64,000 nt of DNA from Arthrobacter sp. StoSoilA2 (GCF_019977195.1 NZ_AP024643.1:930001-994000), one strand, 5' to 3'. Positions 22,339 to 31,919 are shown, numbered from the stretch's first letter. Numbers and translations: made by a program. The notes: generated by a model from the sequence alone, not told the origin.

Positions 22339-24096
22339 TTAGCTGGTTGTGAGCCAGATGCTCTCCCCCGAGCTTAGTAGATCGGTGCCGTGCAGATCGG
22401 AGCCCATGGGATGGGCGCCGGCTGCTGCCGAACTGCGAAGTATTACCTTGCCGTCGGGAAGCGGCAGGGGCTGGTTACCCACGTTCATGATCACCAGGGT
22501 GTCGCCGTTGAGGTAGGCGAGCGAGGAGTCGGTGCAGTAGTCCTCCACCCATGCCAGGGAACCCTGGCCCAACCGACGTTCGGCGCGTTGGGCGAGCATT
22601 TCCCGGTAAAGGCTAAGGTGCGACGCCGGATCCTCCTGTTGCTTGTCCCTCGCCAATGCGGCCCAGGACTCTGGTTGCGGCAGCCAGGGTTCCTGGTCAT
22701 CGCCGAAACCGGCATGCAACTCCGACGAACGCCAGGGCAACGGTACGCGGCAGCCGTCCCGGCCTATCCTTTCTCCGCCGGTCCGGGCGAAGGTTGGGTC
22801 CTGACGCATGCTTCCGGGAATGCTTGTGGAGTCAGGCAGCCCAAGCTCTTCCCCTTGGTACAGGTAGGCAGCACCGGGGAGGCCAAGCATGAACATGGTG
22901 GCCGCGGCAGCCCGGCGTCGTCCGAGTTCTTCATTGGGCTGTACGTCGTCGGGACCGATGCCGTCGCCGTCGCGGGGACCGGGGCCCTCGTAACCGAAGC
23001 GGGAGGCGTGCCGGACGACGTCGTGGTTGGACAGTACCCATGTGCTGGGAGCGCCAACCGCGTCCAGTGAGACCAGCGAATCGGTGATGATGTGGCGCAG
23101 GCGGTTCACGTCCAGGCCGGCGTGCAGGTACGGGAAGTTGAAGGCCTGGTGCATTTCGTCGGGCCGGACCCACTGTGCCAGCCGTGGAAGGGGATCGACG
23201 TTGGCTTCGGCGCAGAGGATCCGGTCGGGGCCATATTCCTCCAGGATGGAGCGCCAGCGCCGGTAGATATCGTGCAAGGCGGGTTGGCCGAACATGGGGG
23301 CATCGTGGCCGGGGTAGCCATCGGAGCTGTTGCCATCCGCGCGTCCGCCCCAGTTGGGCAGGCCGGCGGCCTTCACCAGCGCGTGGGCCACGTCAACCCT
23401 GAAACCGGAAATGCCGCGGTCCAGCCAGAAGCGGAGGACCCGCTCAAACTCGGCGTGCACGGCATCGTTGTCCCAGTTGAAATCCGGCTGGGAGGAATCA
23501 AAGAGGTGCAGGTACCACTGTCCGGGCTGGCCATCCGGTTCCATGATCCGGGTCCAGGCGGGGCCGCCAAAATGGGACTGCCAGTTGTTGGGAGGTTCGT
23601 TTCCGTCAGGTCCTTGGCCGTCCCGGAAGATAAACATGTCCCGCTCGCGGCTGTTGGCCGGAGCCGCGAGTGCGGCTTGGAAGGCGGCGTGTTGGTCGGA
23701 GCAGTGGTTGGGAACAAGATCTGCAATGACCCGCAGGTGCAGGCGGTTGGCTTCGTAGATGAGGGCATCGAAGTCCGCGAGGCTGCCGAACAGCGGATCG
23801 ACATCGCAATAGTCGCTGACGTCATAACCTGCGTCCCGCTGCGGTGAGCGGTAGAAGGGCGAGAGCCAGACGGCATCAACGCCCAGTTCGGCGAGCTGGG
23901 AGAGTTCGCGGGTGATACCGGCGAGGTCACCGATTCCGTCGCCATTGAGGTCCCGGAAGGATCGCGGATAAATCTGGTAAATGACTGCGGAGCGCCACCA
24001 TCCGTGGGCCCGGGAGGCCTCGTGGACGGGGGTCAATGCAGTGAAAGCTGCAGAGGGCGCGGACGCCTCAACTGGAAGCAATGAATCAACAGACAT
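22339..24096 (-). CDS. Alpha-glucosidase (GH13, oligo-1,6-glucosidase type)
   Basis: A 585-residue protein from ATG 24096; GTG 24102 is an alternative start two codons earlier. GH13 marks appear in order: WWRSAVIYQIYPRSFRDLNGDGIGDLAG, LVPNHCSDQH, the nucleophile block GFRVDVAHALVK, the acid/base block ILCAEANVDP and WVLSNHDVVRHAS. It probably releases glucose from maltose, maltodextrins or related alpha-glucosides in the cytoplasm, since no signal peptide is seen. It is divergent from malE, and the LacI-type operator at 24125-24142 lies about 30 bases before its start. The LacI regulator gene follows 20 bases downstream. Confidence 0.9.
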   Translation of the reverse strand: MSVDSLLPVEASAPSAAFTALTPVHEASRAHGWWRSAVIYQIYPRSFRDLNGDGIGDLAGITRELSQLAELGVDAVWLSPFYRSPQRDAGYDVSDYCDVDPLFGSLADFDALIYEANRLHLRVIADLVPNHCSDQHAAFQAALAAPANSRERDMFIFRDGQGPDGNEPPNNWQSHFGGPAWTRIMEPDGQPGQWYLHLFDSSQPDFNWDNDAVHAEFERVLRFWLDRGISGFRVDVAHALVKAAGLPNWGGRADGNSSDGYPGHDAPMFGQPALHDIYRRWRSILEEYGPDRILCAEANVDPLPRLAQWVRPDEMHQAFNFPYLHAGLDVNRLRHIITDSLVSLDAVGAPSTWVLSNHDVVRHASRFGYEGPGPRDGDGIGPDDVQPNEELGRRRAAAATMFMLGLPGAAYLYQGEELGLPDSTSIPGSMRQDPTFARTGGERIGRDGCRVPLPWRSSELHAGFGDDQEPWLPQPESWAALARDKQQEDPASHLSLYREMLAQRAERRLGQGSLAWVEDYCTDSSLAYLNGDTLVIMNVGNQPLPLPDGKVILRSSAAAGAHPMGSDLHGTDLLSSGESIWLTTS

Positions 24097-24124
24097 GAAC
24101 ACATCGTAGAAGACCAGGCATCAG

Positions 24125-24142
24125 ATTGGAAACGCTTTCAGT
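24125..24142. promoter_or_regulatory. LacI-family operator 1
   Basis: ATTGGAAACGCTTTCAGT carries the GAAACGCTTTC core typical of LacI-family operators with a central CG. It lies just upstream of the alpha-glucosidase gene in the divergent promoter region, with a related site 87 bases away. Confidence 0.8.
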
Positions 24143-24211
24143 CAAAATTATCCTTACGTGACAGTGCTGTGGGCCGCCGGGGTTTACCAATCACCGTTTT
24201 GGCATGTACTG

Positions 24212-24229
24212 TTTGGAAGCGCTTGCAGT
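24212..24229. promoter_or_regulatory. LacI-family operator 2
   Basis: TTTGGAAGCGCTTGCAGT shares TTGGAA-CGCTT-CAGT with operator 1 and has the AAGCGCTT palindromic core. It lies about 72 bases before malE, in a position to block the malEFG promoter. Confidence 0.8.
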
Positions 24230-24301
24230 TGTGAGCCACATCACCGACGTTGCCTCTGGGCGAGAGCCCCGTCGTCGAAGCACATAAGGAAAGGGACACC
24301 A

Positions 24302-25600
24302 ATGAAGGTGCACAACACCCTCGCGACTCAGACCACCCGCCGCGTTTTCGCTACCGGCGCGATCTCCGTGGTCGCAGCCCTGGCCCTGAGCGCCTGTGGC
24401 GGCAGCGCCTCCACCGCCCCTAGCTCGGAAGCCACGAAGCAGGACCTCAAGGCAGCCGGCGCCGGCACCATCACCATGTGGGTAGACGCCGAACGGTCGC
24501 CGGCGTTGAAGGACATCACCGAAAAGTTCAAGTCCGACACCGGCATCGAAGTCAAGCTCGTAGTGAAGGATTTCGCTGCCGTCCGCGATGACTTCATCAC
24601 TCAGGTTCCTACCGGCCAAGGCCCGGATCTGATCGTTGGACCGCATGACTGGATTGGAAAGTTTGTTCAAAATGGTGTGATCGCACCGGTGGAACTGGGC
24701 GACAAAGCCAGCCAGTTCCAGGATTCGTCCATCAAGGCCATGACCTACAACGGCGCCGTCTATGGCGTACCGTACGCGATCGAGAATATTGCCCTCCTGC
24801 GCAACTCCAGCATCGTGGACAGCAAGGCGAGCACCTTGGATGAGGTAGTGGCCAACGGCAAGAAGGCCGTTGCAGAAGGCAAAGCCACGTTCCCGTTCCT
24901 GGTGGGCATGGATCCCAAACAGGGCGATCCGTACCACCTGTACCCGCTGCAGTCATCCATGGGTTCGCAGGTTTTCGGTAAGAACGCCGACGGCGGTTAC
25001 GATGCCAAGCAGCTGCTCATTGGTGACGCTGCCGGCGTCGAATTCGCCAGGAAGCTGGCCGCTTGGGGCGATGCCGGCGAGAAAATCATCAACTCCAACA
25101 TCACGGGCGACATCGCTAAGGAGAAGTTCCTTGCCGGAGAATCTCCTTACTTCCTGACGGGCCCGTGGAACGTGCCGGATGTTCAGAAGAAGGGCATCAA
25201 GTTCGCAGTTGATGAGCTGCCCACGGCCGGTGGCGAGGCAGCGCAGCCATTCATCGGCGTCAACGGCTTCTTCATCAGCGCCAAGAGTGCCAACGCCCTG
25301 GCCACCAATGAGTTCGTCACCAACTACCTCACCTCAGAGTCCGCCCAGGACTCCATGTACACGGCCGGCGGTCGCCCGCCGGCGCTCAAGGCATCCTTTG
25401 AGAAGGCAGCCAGCGATCCCGTAGTTGAGGCCTTCGGCAAGATCGGCGCCACCGGCGTGCCCATGCCGGCCATCCCCGAAATGAGCGCCGTCTGGGCCGA
25501 CTGGGGCGCCACGGAACTGGCCATCATCAAGGGCCAGGGCGATCCCGCTGAAGCGTGGACCAAGATGGCCGCGAGCATCAAGTCCAAGATCGGCGGCTGA
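24302..25600 (+). CDS. malE: Maltose/maltodextrin ABC transporter substrate-binding lipoprotein
   Basis: A 432-residue protein. ATG 24302 follows AAGGAAAGGG and starts a lipoprotein signal peptide: basic TTRR, a hydrophobic core and the lipobox LSAC followed by GGS (Cys near residue 33). The mature part is an SBP family 1 protein with GTITMWVDAE, FKSDTGIEVKLVVKDFAAVRDDF, GQGPDLIVGPHDWIG, YNGAVYGVPYAIENIALLRNSS and a C-terminal GVPMPAIPEMSAVWADWG block like maltose-binding proteins. It is the extracellular receptor of the transporter encoded by the next two genes. A 13-bp hairpin separates it from malF and could stabilise a malE transcript. Confidence 0.92.
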   Translation: MKVHNTLATQTTRRVFATGAISVVAALALSACGGSASTAPSSEATKQDLKAAGAGTITMWVDAERSPALKDITEKFKSDTGIEVKLVVKDFAAVRDDFITQVPTGQGPDLIVGPHDWIGKFVQNGVIAPVELGDKASQFQDSSIKAMTYNGAVYGVPYAIENIALLRNSSIVDSKASTLDEVVANGKKAVAEGKATFPFLVGMDPKQGDPYHLYPLQSSMGSQVFGKNADGGYDAKQLLIGDAAGVEFARKLAAWGDAGEKIINSNITGDIAKEKFLAGESPYFLTGPWNVPDVQKKGIKFAVDELPTAGGEAAQPFIGVNGFFISAKSANALATNEFVTNYLTSESAQDSMYTAGGRPPALKASFEKAASDPVVEAFGKIGATGVPMPAIPEMSAVWADWGATELAIIKGQGDPAEAWTKMAASIKSKIGG

Positions 25601-25632
25601 CGCCGCAACCGGTGATTCCACCGGTCTGCCCG

Positions 25633-25679
25633 GGGCCGGACGGTGCCTGCCGTCCGACCCCGGACCCACCGTCCGGCCC
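25633..25679 (+). terminator. Intercistronic hairpin malE-malF
   Basis: GGGCCGGACGGTG (25633-25645) pairs perfectly with CACCGTCCGGCCC (25667-25679) around a 21-base loop that itself contains partly complementary blocks. It lies between the binding-protein gene and the first permease gene, where partial terminators or mRNA stabilisers are common in ABC operons. Confidence 0.65.
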
Positions 25680-25716
25680 ATGCCAGCCGCAAACTGCTTT
25701 ACTCCAAGGATCAAAG

Positions 25717-27420
25717 ATGCCAGAGCCAGATCTCCACGAACTGCCAGCCAGTCCAGCCAGTACGACGCCGGTGCAGCCGCCTCGCGGTGCTCCCCACCAG
25801 AAGGCTCCCCACCAGATGGCTCCCCACCAGAAGGCTCCCCACCAGAAGGCTGCACGCCGGAAAATAGGGAACGTCCGCGGGGGCCCCGACTCCATCAAGG
25901 GCACCATCCTAAAGATCGTCCTGTTGGGCGTGGTGGATGCCTTTGCCGTGTACGTGCTGATGATGCTGTTCCTGAGCCAATCATGGGCCGCGCTCGCTGT
26001 CTCCTCGCTGGTGGTCCTGGCGATTAACTGGTTCTATTTGCGCGGGGGCGGGCTTCCGGCGAAGTATCTGGCTCCTGGTGTGCTGTTCCTGCTGGTGTTC
26101 CAGGTCCTGGTGGTGTTCTTCAGCGGGTATATCGCCTTCACCAACTATGGCGACGGGCATAACAGCACCAAGGAAGACGCCATCGCGGCCATCCAGCTGA
26201 CTGCCCAGAAGCGCGTCCCGGATTCGCCCACATACAAGGCGGCCGTGCTGACCAAGGGCGATACGTTCTACCTCTTGTTTACGGACCCCTCCGGCAAAGC
26301 TCAGATAGGCAGCACCGAGGCGCCGCTCACTGACGTCTCCGGGGCGGGAAAGGATGCCACCGGCAAGGCCAACTCCCTTCCCGGTTACGAAACACTGAAA
26401 TTCCAGGAGATCGTGGCCAACCAGCAGGAAATCCTGAAGATTACCGTTCCCGTCTCAGAGAACCCCGCTGATGGAACCCTGCGCACGGCCGATGGCAGCA
26501 CCGCCTACCAGTTCAAGCCGGCGCTGAGCTACGACGCCGCCACCGATACCTTCACTGACAGCGAGACCGGTACGGCCTACCGCGACAACGGCAAGGGCGC
26601 CTTCGCGGACGCTGACGGAGAGACGTTGGCCACCGGCTGGAAGATCGACGTAGGCATGGAGAACTTCGCCCGGGCCTTCACCGATCCGAGCCTCCGTGGT
26701 CCACTCCTGGGCGTCATTCTCTGGACTTTCACCTTCTCCGTAGCCTCCGTTGCCTTGACGTTCGCCATGGGGCTGTTCCTGGCCACCACCTTCAACCGTG
26801 AGGATCTGCGCGGCAAAAAGGTTTACCGGATCCTGATGATTTTGCCCTACGCATTCCCGGCATTCCTGTCCGGGTTGGTGTGGTCGGGCATCCTCAACCC
26901 CGAGTTCGGGTGGCTCAACCAGACATTGCTGGGCGGGGCGAACATTGGCTGGCTCACGGACCCTGTCCTGGCAAAGATCAGCGTGCTGGTGGTCAATGTG
27001 TGGCTCGGATTCCCGTACATGTTCCTGGTATGCACCGGGGCACTCCAATCCTTGCCAACAGAAATTGACGAGGCTGCCCGCATGGACGGAGCATCCCCAT
27101 GGCGGGTGTTCCGCTCCATCAAGCTGCCGCTGCTGCTGGTCTCGGTGGCACCGCTGCTGATCTCCTCCTTTGCGTTCAACTTCAACAACTTCAATGTCAT
27201 TTACATGTTGACCGGTGGCGGCCCGCGCTTTGCAGACACCGATCGCGATATCGGAGCCACGGACATCCTGATCACGCTGGTCTACAAGGTGGCGTTCGGC
27301 CAAGGCACAGGGCGCGACTACGGACTGGCAAGCGCGCTCGCCATCATCATCTTCATCATCGTGGCCACGATTTCGGCCATTAGCTTCAAGCAGACCAAAG
27401 CACTCGAGGACGTGAACTAA
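25717..27420 (+). CDS. malF: Maltose ABC transporter permease MalF, with repeat-rich N-terminus
   Basis: A 567-residue protein from ATG 25717 with AAGGA at 25705-25709. The first about 45 residues are cytoplasmic and carry four Ala-Pro-His-Gln-Lys/Met repeats. Transmembrane segments start near LKIVLLGVVDAFAVYVLMMLF. A large extracytoplasmic loop of about 150 residues (after FSGYIAFTNYGDG) matches the MalF P2-type loop that contacts the binding protein. The C-terminal half holds the permease core with the EAA loop EIDEAARMDGASPWRVFRSIKLPLLL that couples to the ATPase. The stop overlaps malG by one base (TAATG). No ATPase gene is in this operon. Confidence 0.92.
   Translation: MPEPDLHELPASPASTTPVQPPRGAPHQKAPHQMAPHQKAPHQKAARRKIGNVRGGPDSIKGTILKIVLLGVVDAFAVYVLMMLFLSQSWAALAVSSLVVLAINWFYLRGGGLPAKYLAPGVLFLLVFQVLVVFFSGYIAFTNYGDGHNSTKEDAIAAIQLTAQKRVPDSPTYKAAVLTKGDTFYLLFTDPSGKAQIGSTEAPLTDVSGAGKDATGKANSLPGYETLKFQEIVANQQEILKITVPVSENPADGTLRTADGSTAYQFKPALSYDAATDTFTDSETGTAYRDNGKGAFADADGETLATGWKIDVGMENFARAFTDPSLRGPLLGVILWTFTFSVASVALTFAMGLFLATTFNREDLRGKKVYRILMILPYAFPAFLSGLVWSGILNPEFGWLNQTLLGGANIGWLTDPVLAKISVLVVNVWLGFPYMFLVCTGALQSLPTEIDEAARMDGASPWRVFRSIKLPLLLVSVAPLLISSFAFNFNNFNVIYMLTGGGPRFADTDRDIGATDILITLVYKVAFGQGTGRDYGLASALAIIIFIIVATISAISFKQTKALEDVN
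25789..25848 (+). repeat. 15-bp tandem repeat in the malF 5' coding region (4 units)
   Basis: Four adjacent units of GCTCCCCACCAGAAG; unit 2 ends in ATG instead of AAG, and the other three are identical. Each unit encodes Ala-Pro-His-Gln-Lys. Near-perfect identity suggests recent expansion by slippage. The frame is preserved for any copy number. Confidence 0.92.
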
Positions 27421-28358
27421 TGAGCGAGGCACAGGTACGCACGCTCCCCACCATTGAACAGGCGCACGACGGCGGTCCCGCATCGCTGGTGCCAAAGCGG
27501 CGTCCCTTTGGGGTTTGGTTCAAAGACAAAGGCTGGCGGCACGCCGTCGGTATCGTCACCACCATCTTCGCCGTGTTCCCGCTGCTCTATGTTTTGTCGG
27601 CGGCACTGGACTCCAACGGCACCCTGGTAGGCTCCAACGGTTTGTTCTCCAGATTCGATACCGGCAACTTCACTGCGCTCTTCAGCGATCCAAGCCGTCC
27701 CTTCGGCCGCTGGTTCCTCAATACCCTGGTGGTGGGCCTGGTGACTTCCGCCGCCACGGTCTTCCTGGGGGCGATGGCCGCGTACGCGTTCTCCCGCATG
27801 CGCTTCAAAGGCCGACGTGTGGGACTGTTGACCCTGCTCCTGCTGCAGATGTTCCCGCAACTGCTGGCCGTCGTCGCGATCTTCCTCCTCCTCAGCGGTA
27901 TCTCGCAGGTGATCCCCGCCCTGGGCCTTGGCAGCCAACTAGGGCTCATCATGGTGTACCTCGGTGGCGCGCTGGGCGTGAACACGTACCTCATGTACGG
28001 CTTTTTCAACACGGTCCCGCAGTCCCTGGACGAAGCTGCCAAGATCGATGGCGCCAGCCACGTCCAGATCTTCTTCGGCATCATCCTGCGCCTGGTCACT
28101 CCCATCCTGGCGGTTGTTGGACTCCTGGCATTCATCGGTATCTCCAGTGAATTCGTGATCGCCAGCGTTGTCCTGACCGATCCTGATAGCCAGACACTCG
28201 CCGTCGGGCTCTATTCCTACGTGGCACAGCAGCGTTCGGAGAATTGGGGCGTCTTCGCTGCTGGGGCCGTCATCGCGGCTATCCCGGTCATGGCTCTGTT
28301 CCTCTTCCTGCAGAAGTACATCGTCAGCGGCCTTACCGCTGGCTCAGTGAAAGGATGA
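27420..28358 (+). CDS. malG: Maltose ABC transporter permease MalG
   Basis: A 312-residue inner-membrane permease with about six transmembrane helices. The first starts near GWRHAVGIVTTIFAVFPLLYVLSAAL, and the chain ends in FLFLQKYIVSGLTAGSVKG, the family C-terminus that reaches toward the ATPase. The EAA coupling loop is SLDEAAKIDGASHVQIFFGIIL. Its ATG overlaps the malF stop, so the two permeases are translationally coupled. It works with MalF, MalE and an ATPase supplied in trans, most likely the product of 47085-48167. Confidence 0.93.
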   Translation: MSEAQVRTLPTIEQAHDGGPASLVPKRRPFGVWFKDKGWRHAVGIVTTIFAVFPLLYVLSAALDSNGTLVGSNGLFSRFDTGNFTALFSDPSRPFGRWFLNTLVVGLVTSAATVFLGAMAAYAFSRMRFKGRRVGLLTLLLLQMFPQLLAVVAIFLLLSGISQVIPALGLGSQLGLIMVYLGGALGVNTYLMYGFFNTVPQSLDEAAKIDGASHVQIFFGIILRLVTPILAVVGLLAFIGISSEFVIASVVLTDPDSQTLAVGLYSYVAQQRSENWGVFAAGAVIAAIPVMALFLFLQKYIVSGLTAGSVKG

Positions 28359-28360
28359 CC

Positions 28361-30280
28361 ATGTCGCTTGCCGTTCCACATCACGACGGATCCGCTCTTT
28401 ATGTTTCGAGCCATACTCCCGGTCGGATTTCATTGGGCGAGGTTGTTCGGCTTCGCCTGCGGGTTCCGCAGGAGTGGGGTTCCGCGTCCCGCGTTTGGGT
28501 CCGTTCCGTGCAGGACGGCGAGCCGCGGTACGACGCCGCAATCCGGCTCGGCAGCATCGATGGCTGGGTCTGGTGGGAAACGGCGATGCTGGTGGCCAAT
28601 CCTGTGGCGAAATACCGGTTCCTGCTGGAAATCGAGATCAGCAGCGCGAGTGGGCGGCACTATAGGAACCTCAACGCCCAAGGGCTTTTCAACAGAGACG
28701 TTGCTGATTCAGCGGACTTCCGCCTCACCACATTTGCCCCCGCACCGCAGTGGCTGCATCAGTCCACCATGTACCAGGTGTTTCCGGACCGTTTCGCCCG
28801 CTCTGCCCAAGCCGATGCGCACCCCCTCCCGGACTGGGCTGTGGGCAGCTCCTGGGATGAAGCAGTGGTGGCAACCGGGCGGGAAACGCCCATTCAGTTC
28901 TACGGTGGTGACCTGCCCGGAATCACGGGGAAACTGGACCATCTCCAGGAACTGGGCATCGACGTTCTCTACCTGACGCCCTTCTTCCCGGCCCGTTCCA
29001 ACCACCGCTACGACGCCTCCACCTTCAACTCCGTGGACCCGCTCCTTGGCGGGAACCAAGCGCTGGTGGAGTTGGTGGAGGCGGCGCATTCCCGGGGCAT
29101 TCGTGTGATGGGTGACCTTACCGCCAACCACACGGGCGATGCACACGACTGGTTCGTGAAGGCTCTCGCCGATCCCGGCTCGGAGGAAGCGGGTTACTAC
29201 TACTTCAGCGAGGACCATTCGACGTACGAGTCGTGGTGGGGTGTGCCGTCGCTGCCGAAACTTAACTGGTCTTCGGACGCCCTCCGGCGGCGTTTCGTGA
29301 CGGACGAGGATTCGGTGGTTGCCCGGTGGCTCAAGCCGCCCTTCAACCTGGACGGCTGGAGGATAGACGTCGGCAATATGACCGGACGCCTTGGCTCCGT
29401 GGATCTGAATCACGAGGTTGCCCGGCTCATCGCCGAGCGGGTCCGTGAGATCAACCCGGATGCAGCTTTGTTGGCCGAGTCCACATCCGACGCCGCGCCG
29501 GACTTCACGGGTGAGCACTGGCACGGTGCCATGACCTACTCCAACCTCACCCGGCCACTGTGGTCCTGGCTTGCGGGGGATGCACCGCACGTAAACTTCT
29601 TCGGGTCGCCCCAGGCAGGACCCAACAAGATCGAGGCCGAAGCCTTCCTGGCCACCCATCTGGACCTCACTGCGGGATTTAGCTGGGGTGTGCGAAATAA
29701 CACGATGAATGCGCTCAACACACACGACACCGCACGCGCAGCGACAGTAATGCTCGACGGCGGCCAGGAAGTTGGCGCGCTGCTCACCTTCACCCTGCCG
29801 GGCGTTCCTGTCCTGTTCGCGGGAGACGAGTTCGGCCTTGAAGGCTTCAACGGCGAGGACTCCAGGACGCCCATGCCGTGGGGCTGGCAGGAAGGAAAAT
29901 CCGGCCGCCACCCCGTCAAGGATCTGCGCTCCTTCTACTCGGCTCTGGGGCAGCTCAGGAGTGGGCTGCCCGCACTCACCGAAGGCGGGCTCCGCTGGAT
30001 TCATGCGGAGGCGGACGCCGTGGTATTCGTGCGTGAGACCACCGATTCTGCAGTCCTGGTCATGGCCGTCCGCGACTCCGCCCGGGTCCGCCTGGATAAG
30101 GCGGTTTTTTCCAAGCTGCAACTCGAATCGCTTTCCGACGCACCCCTGCACAGCTTTGGGAACATCACGACGAGCCGGGGGAGTGAGGGCGACGTACTGC
30201 TATGCGCGGACGGCATTTCTGCTGGTATCTGGTCCCTGCCCGGAACCTGCGTTCCTACGGTGGTCGGTGGCGCTGATTAG
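28361..30280 (+). CDS. GH13 alpha-glucosidase / neopullulanase-like enzyme
   Basis: A 639-residue protein. ATG 28361 is chosen because AAAGG (28350-28354) is well spaced for it, whereas ATG 28355 would have none. An N-terminal beta domain (residues about 1-115, as in maltodextrin-acting GH13 enzymes) is followed by the barrel: STMYQVFPDRFARS, DVLYLTPFFPARSNHRYD, GDLTANHTGDAHDW, the nucleophile block GWRIDVGNMTG, the acid/base block ALLAESTSD and NALNTHDTARA. It likely degrades imported maltodextrins or branched oligosaccharides in the cytoplasm. It is the last gene of the malEFG run, starting 2 bases after the malG stop. Confidence 0.88.
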   Translation: MSLAVPHHDGSALYVSSHTPGRISLGEVVRLRLRVPQEWGSASRVWVRSVQDGEPRYDAAIRLGSIDGWVWWETAMLVANPVAKYRFLLEIEISSASGRHYRNLNAQGLFNRDVADSADFRLTTFAPAPQWLHQSTMYQVFPDRFARSAQADAHPLPDWAVGSSWDEAVVATGRETPIQFYGGDLPGITGKLDHLQELGIDVLYLTPFFPARSNHRYDASTFNSVDPLLGGNQALVELVEAAHSRGIRVMGDLTANHTGDAHDWFVKALADPGSEEAGYYYFSEDHSTYESWWGVPSLPKLNWSSDALRRRFVTDEDSVVARWLKPPFNLDGWRIDVGNMTGRLGSVDLNHEVARLIAERVREINPDAALLAESTSDAAPDFTGEHWHGAMTYSNLTRPLWSWLAGDAPHVNFFGSPQAGPNKIEAEAFLATHLDLTAGFSWGVRNNTMNALNTHDTARAATVMLDGGQEVGALLTFTLPGVPVLFAGDEFGLEGFNGEDSRTPMPWGWQEGKSGRHPVKDLRSFYSALGQLRSGLPALTEGGLRWIHAEADAVVFVRETTDSAVLVMAVRDSARVRLDKAVFSKLQLESLSDAPLHSFGNITTSRGSEGDVLLCADGISAGIWSLPGTCVPTVVGGAD

Positions 30281-30321
30281 ACTGGGAGCACTGAAAACTC
30301 TGCGAAGACTGCCGATTTGGC

Positions 30322-31830
30322 GTGTCCGCGGAGCTCATGTGTGAAGGGACCACCTTGTCGGACGAAACGGCTATGGCCGGAACAACAGAGGAAAGCATCA
30401 AAGGCCGCACTGTCGGCCGCCCGGAAGCCGTGCAAACGGACGCCGGCCACAGTGCCAGGCAGCGCGCGTTCTTGGAGAGCCTTGCCGGCGGACTCCGGGC
30501 CGGCCAGATCGCCGAAGACGAAGCCACCCGAAAGGTCTATTCCGTAGATCAAGGACCCTTGCTGGAACGGCATTTGCCGCTCGCCGTCGTCTGGGCCGAA
30601 TCCGTGGAAGACGTCCAAAACATCGTCCGCAGTTGCGCAGCCTACCAGGTGCCAATCGTCGCGCGTGGTGCCGGAACGGGTGTTTCGGGAGGCGCACACG
30701 CCACCCAAGGCTGCATCGTGCTCAGCCTGGAACGTATGAACCGCATCCTGGACCTCAACCCCGACGACGAGACCGCCGTCGTCGAACCTGGCGTCATCAA
30801 CGCCGAACTCAATGCCGCAGCCGCCGAACACGGGCTCATGTATGCGCCGGATCCGGCCAGCTACAAGATGTCCACCATCGGCGGCAACGTAGCCACCAAC
30901 GCAGGTGGACTGCGCTGTGCAAAATACGGGGTGACACGGGATTCTGTGCTGGCCCTGGACGTTGTCCTGGCCGACGGTTCACTGCTCCACACCGGGCACC
31001 AAACGTTCAAGGGCGTTGCCGGATACGACCTCACGGCACTCCTGGTCGGCTCCGAAGGGACACTCGGAATCGTCGTGGGCGTGACGGTCCGCCTGAAGTA
31101 CCTGCCACGCGAAATCCACACCATCGCCGCGTTCTACCAGGACTTCCGCAGCGCCGCCGCAGGCGTCCTGGCAGTAGGCAAAGCCCGGGTCCAGCCAGCC
31201 ATCATGGAGCTCCTGGACAACGGAACACTCATCCAGCTCGATGAGATGAACGGCTCAGACCTGCAAACCCGCGGAAAATCCCTGCTGCTGATCCAAACAG
31301 ACGGTTTTGGGGCAGCCGCGGAAGCCGACGTCGTCCGGCAAGTACTCGCCGAAGGCGGAGCCAAAGTCACCACCGAAGCCAGCGAAGAAGCCGAAATGCT
31401 CGTCGAACTACGCCGCAACAGCCGCGGCGTAGAAATGGACGACGAATTCAGGGTAGGCGAGGACATCGCTGTTCCACGCTCCAGGCTGGTGGACTTCGTG
31501 GCTGAACTCGAAGCCATGGCCGACCGCTTCCAGGTCCGCCTCAAAGTGGTGGCCCACGCTGGAGACGGAAACCTCCACCCCACGTTCTGGATGGACCGGG
31601 TAGACCCCGCTACAGACGCCGACGCCCTGGTACGCCTCAACGCTGCCCTTGATGAATCGATCCGGGTCGGCCTCGAAATGGGTGGCACGATTACCGGTGA
31701 GCACGGTGTGGGGCAGTACAAGCTCCGATGGCTCGGACTGGAGCAACCTGAGCCGGTGCGGGAACTGCAGCGGCGGATCAAGGAGTTGTTCGATCCTGCG
31801 GGGATTCTTAATCCGGGGAAGGCTATTTAG
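30322..31830 (+). CDS. FAD-binding oxidoreductase (GlcD / glycolate oxidase subunit family)
   Basis: A 502-residue protein from GTG 30322; ATG 30337 or 30373 are possible later starts. The FAD_binding_4 domain is clear: VPIVARGAGTGVSGGAHA, NPDDETAVVEPGVI, YAPDPASYKMSTIGGNVATNAGGLRCAKYGVT and GYDLTALLVGSEGTLGIV. A C-terminal FAD-oxidase domain follows with VVAHAGDGNLHPTFW and GGTITGEHGVGQYKL, ending in LFDPAGILNPGKAI. The family oxidises 2-hydroxy acids such as glycolate or D-lactate. No GlcE/GlcF partners are present. It lies 42 bases after the GH13 gene but looks functionally separate. Confidence 0.88.
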   Translation: MSAELMCEGTTLSDETAMAGTTEESIKGRTVGRPEAVQTDAGHSARQRAFLESLAGGLRAGQIAEDEATRKVYSVDQGPLLERHLPLAVVWAESVEDVQNIVRSCAAYQVPIVARGAGTGVSGGAHATQGCIVLSLERMNRILDLNPDDETAVVEPGVINAELNAAAAEHGLMYAPDPASYKMSTIGGNVATNAGGLRCAKYGVTRDSVLALDVVLADGSLLHTGHQTFKGVAGYDLTALLVGSEGTLGIVVGVTVRLKYLPREIHTIAAFYQDFRSAAAGVLAVGKARVQPAIMELLDNGTLIQLDEMNGSDLQTRGKSLLLIQTDGFGAAAEADVVRQVLAEGGAKVTTEASEEAEMLVELRRNSRGVEMDDEFRVGEDIAVPRSRLVDFVAELEAMADRFQVRLKVVAHAGDGNLHPTFWMDRVDPATDADALVRLNAALDESIRVGLEMGGTITGEHGVGQYKLRWLGLEQPEPVRELQRRIKELFDPAGILNPGKAI

Positions 31831-31919
31831 GGGTCTTTCGTCCGGCGGTGGTGGGCCGTGCGACGGGCCGGGTGTCAGGCCGGTTTGGCGGGGGTAGCGG
31901 GCCCGTATGGCGGGGAAGC

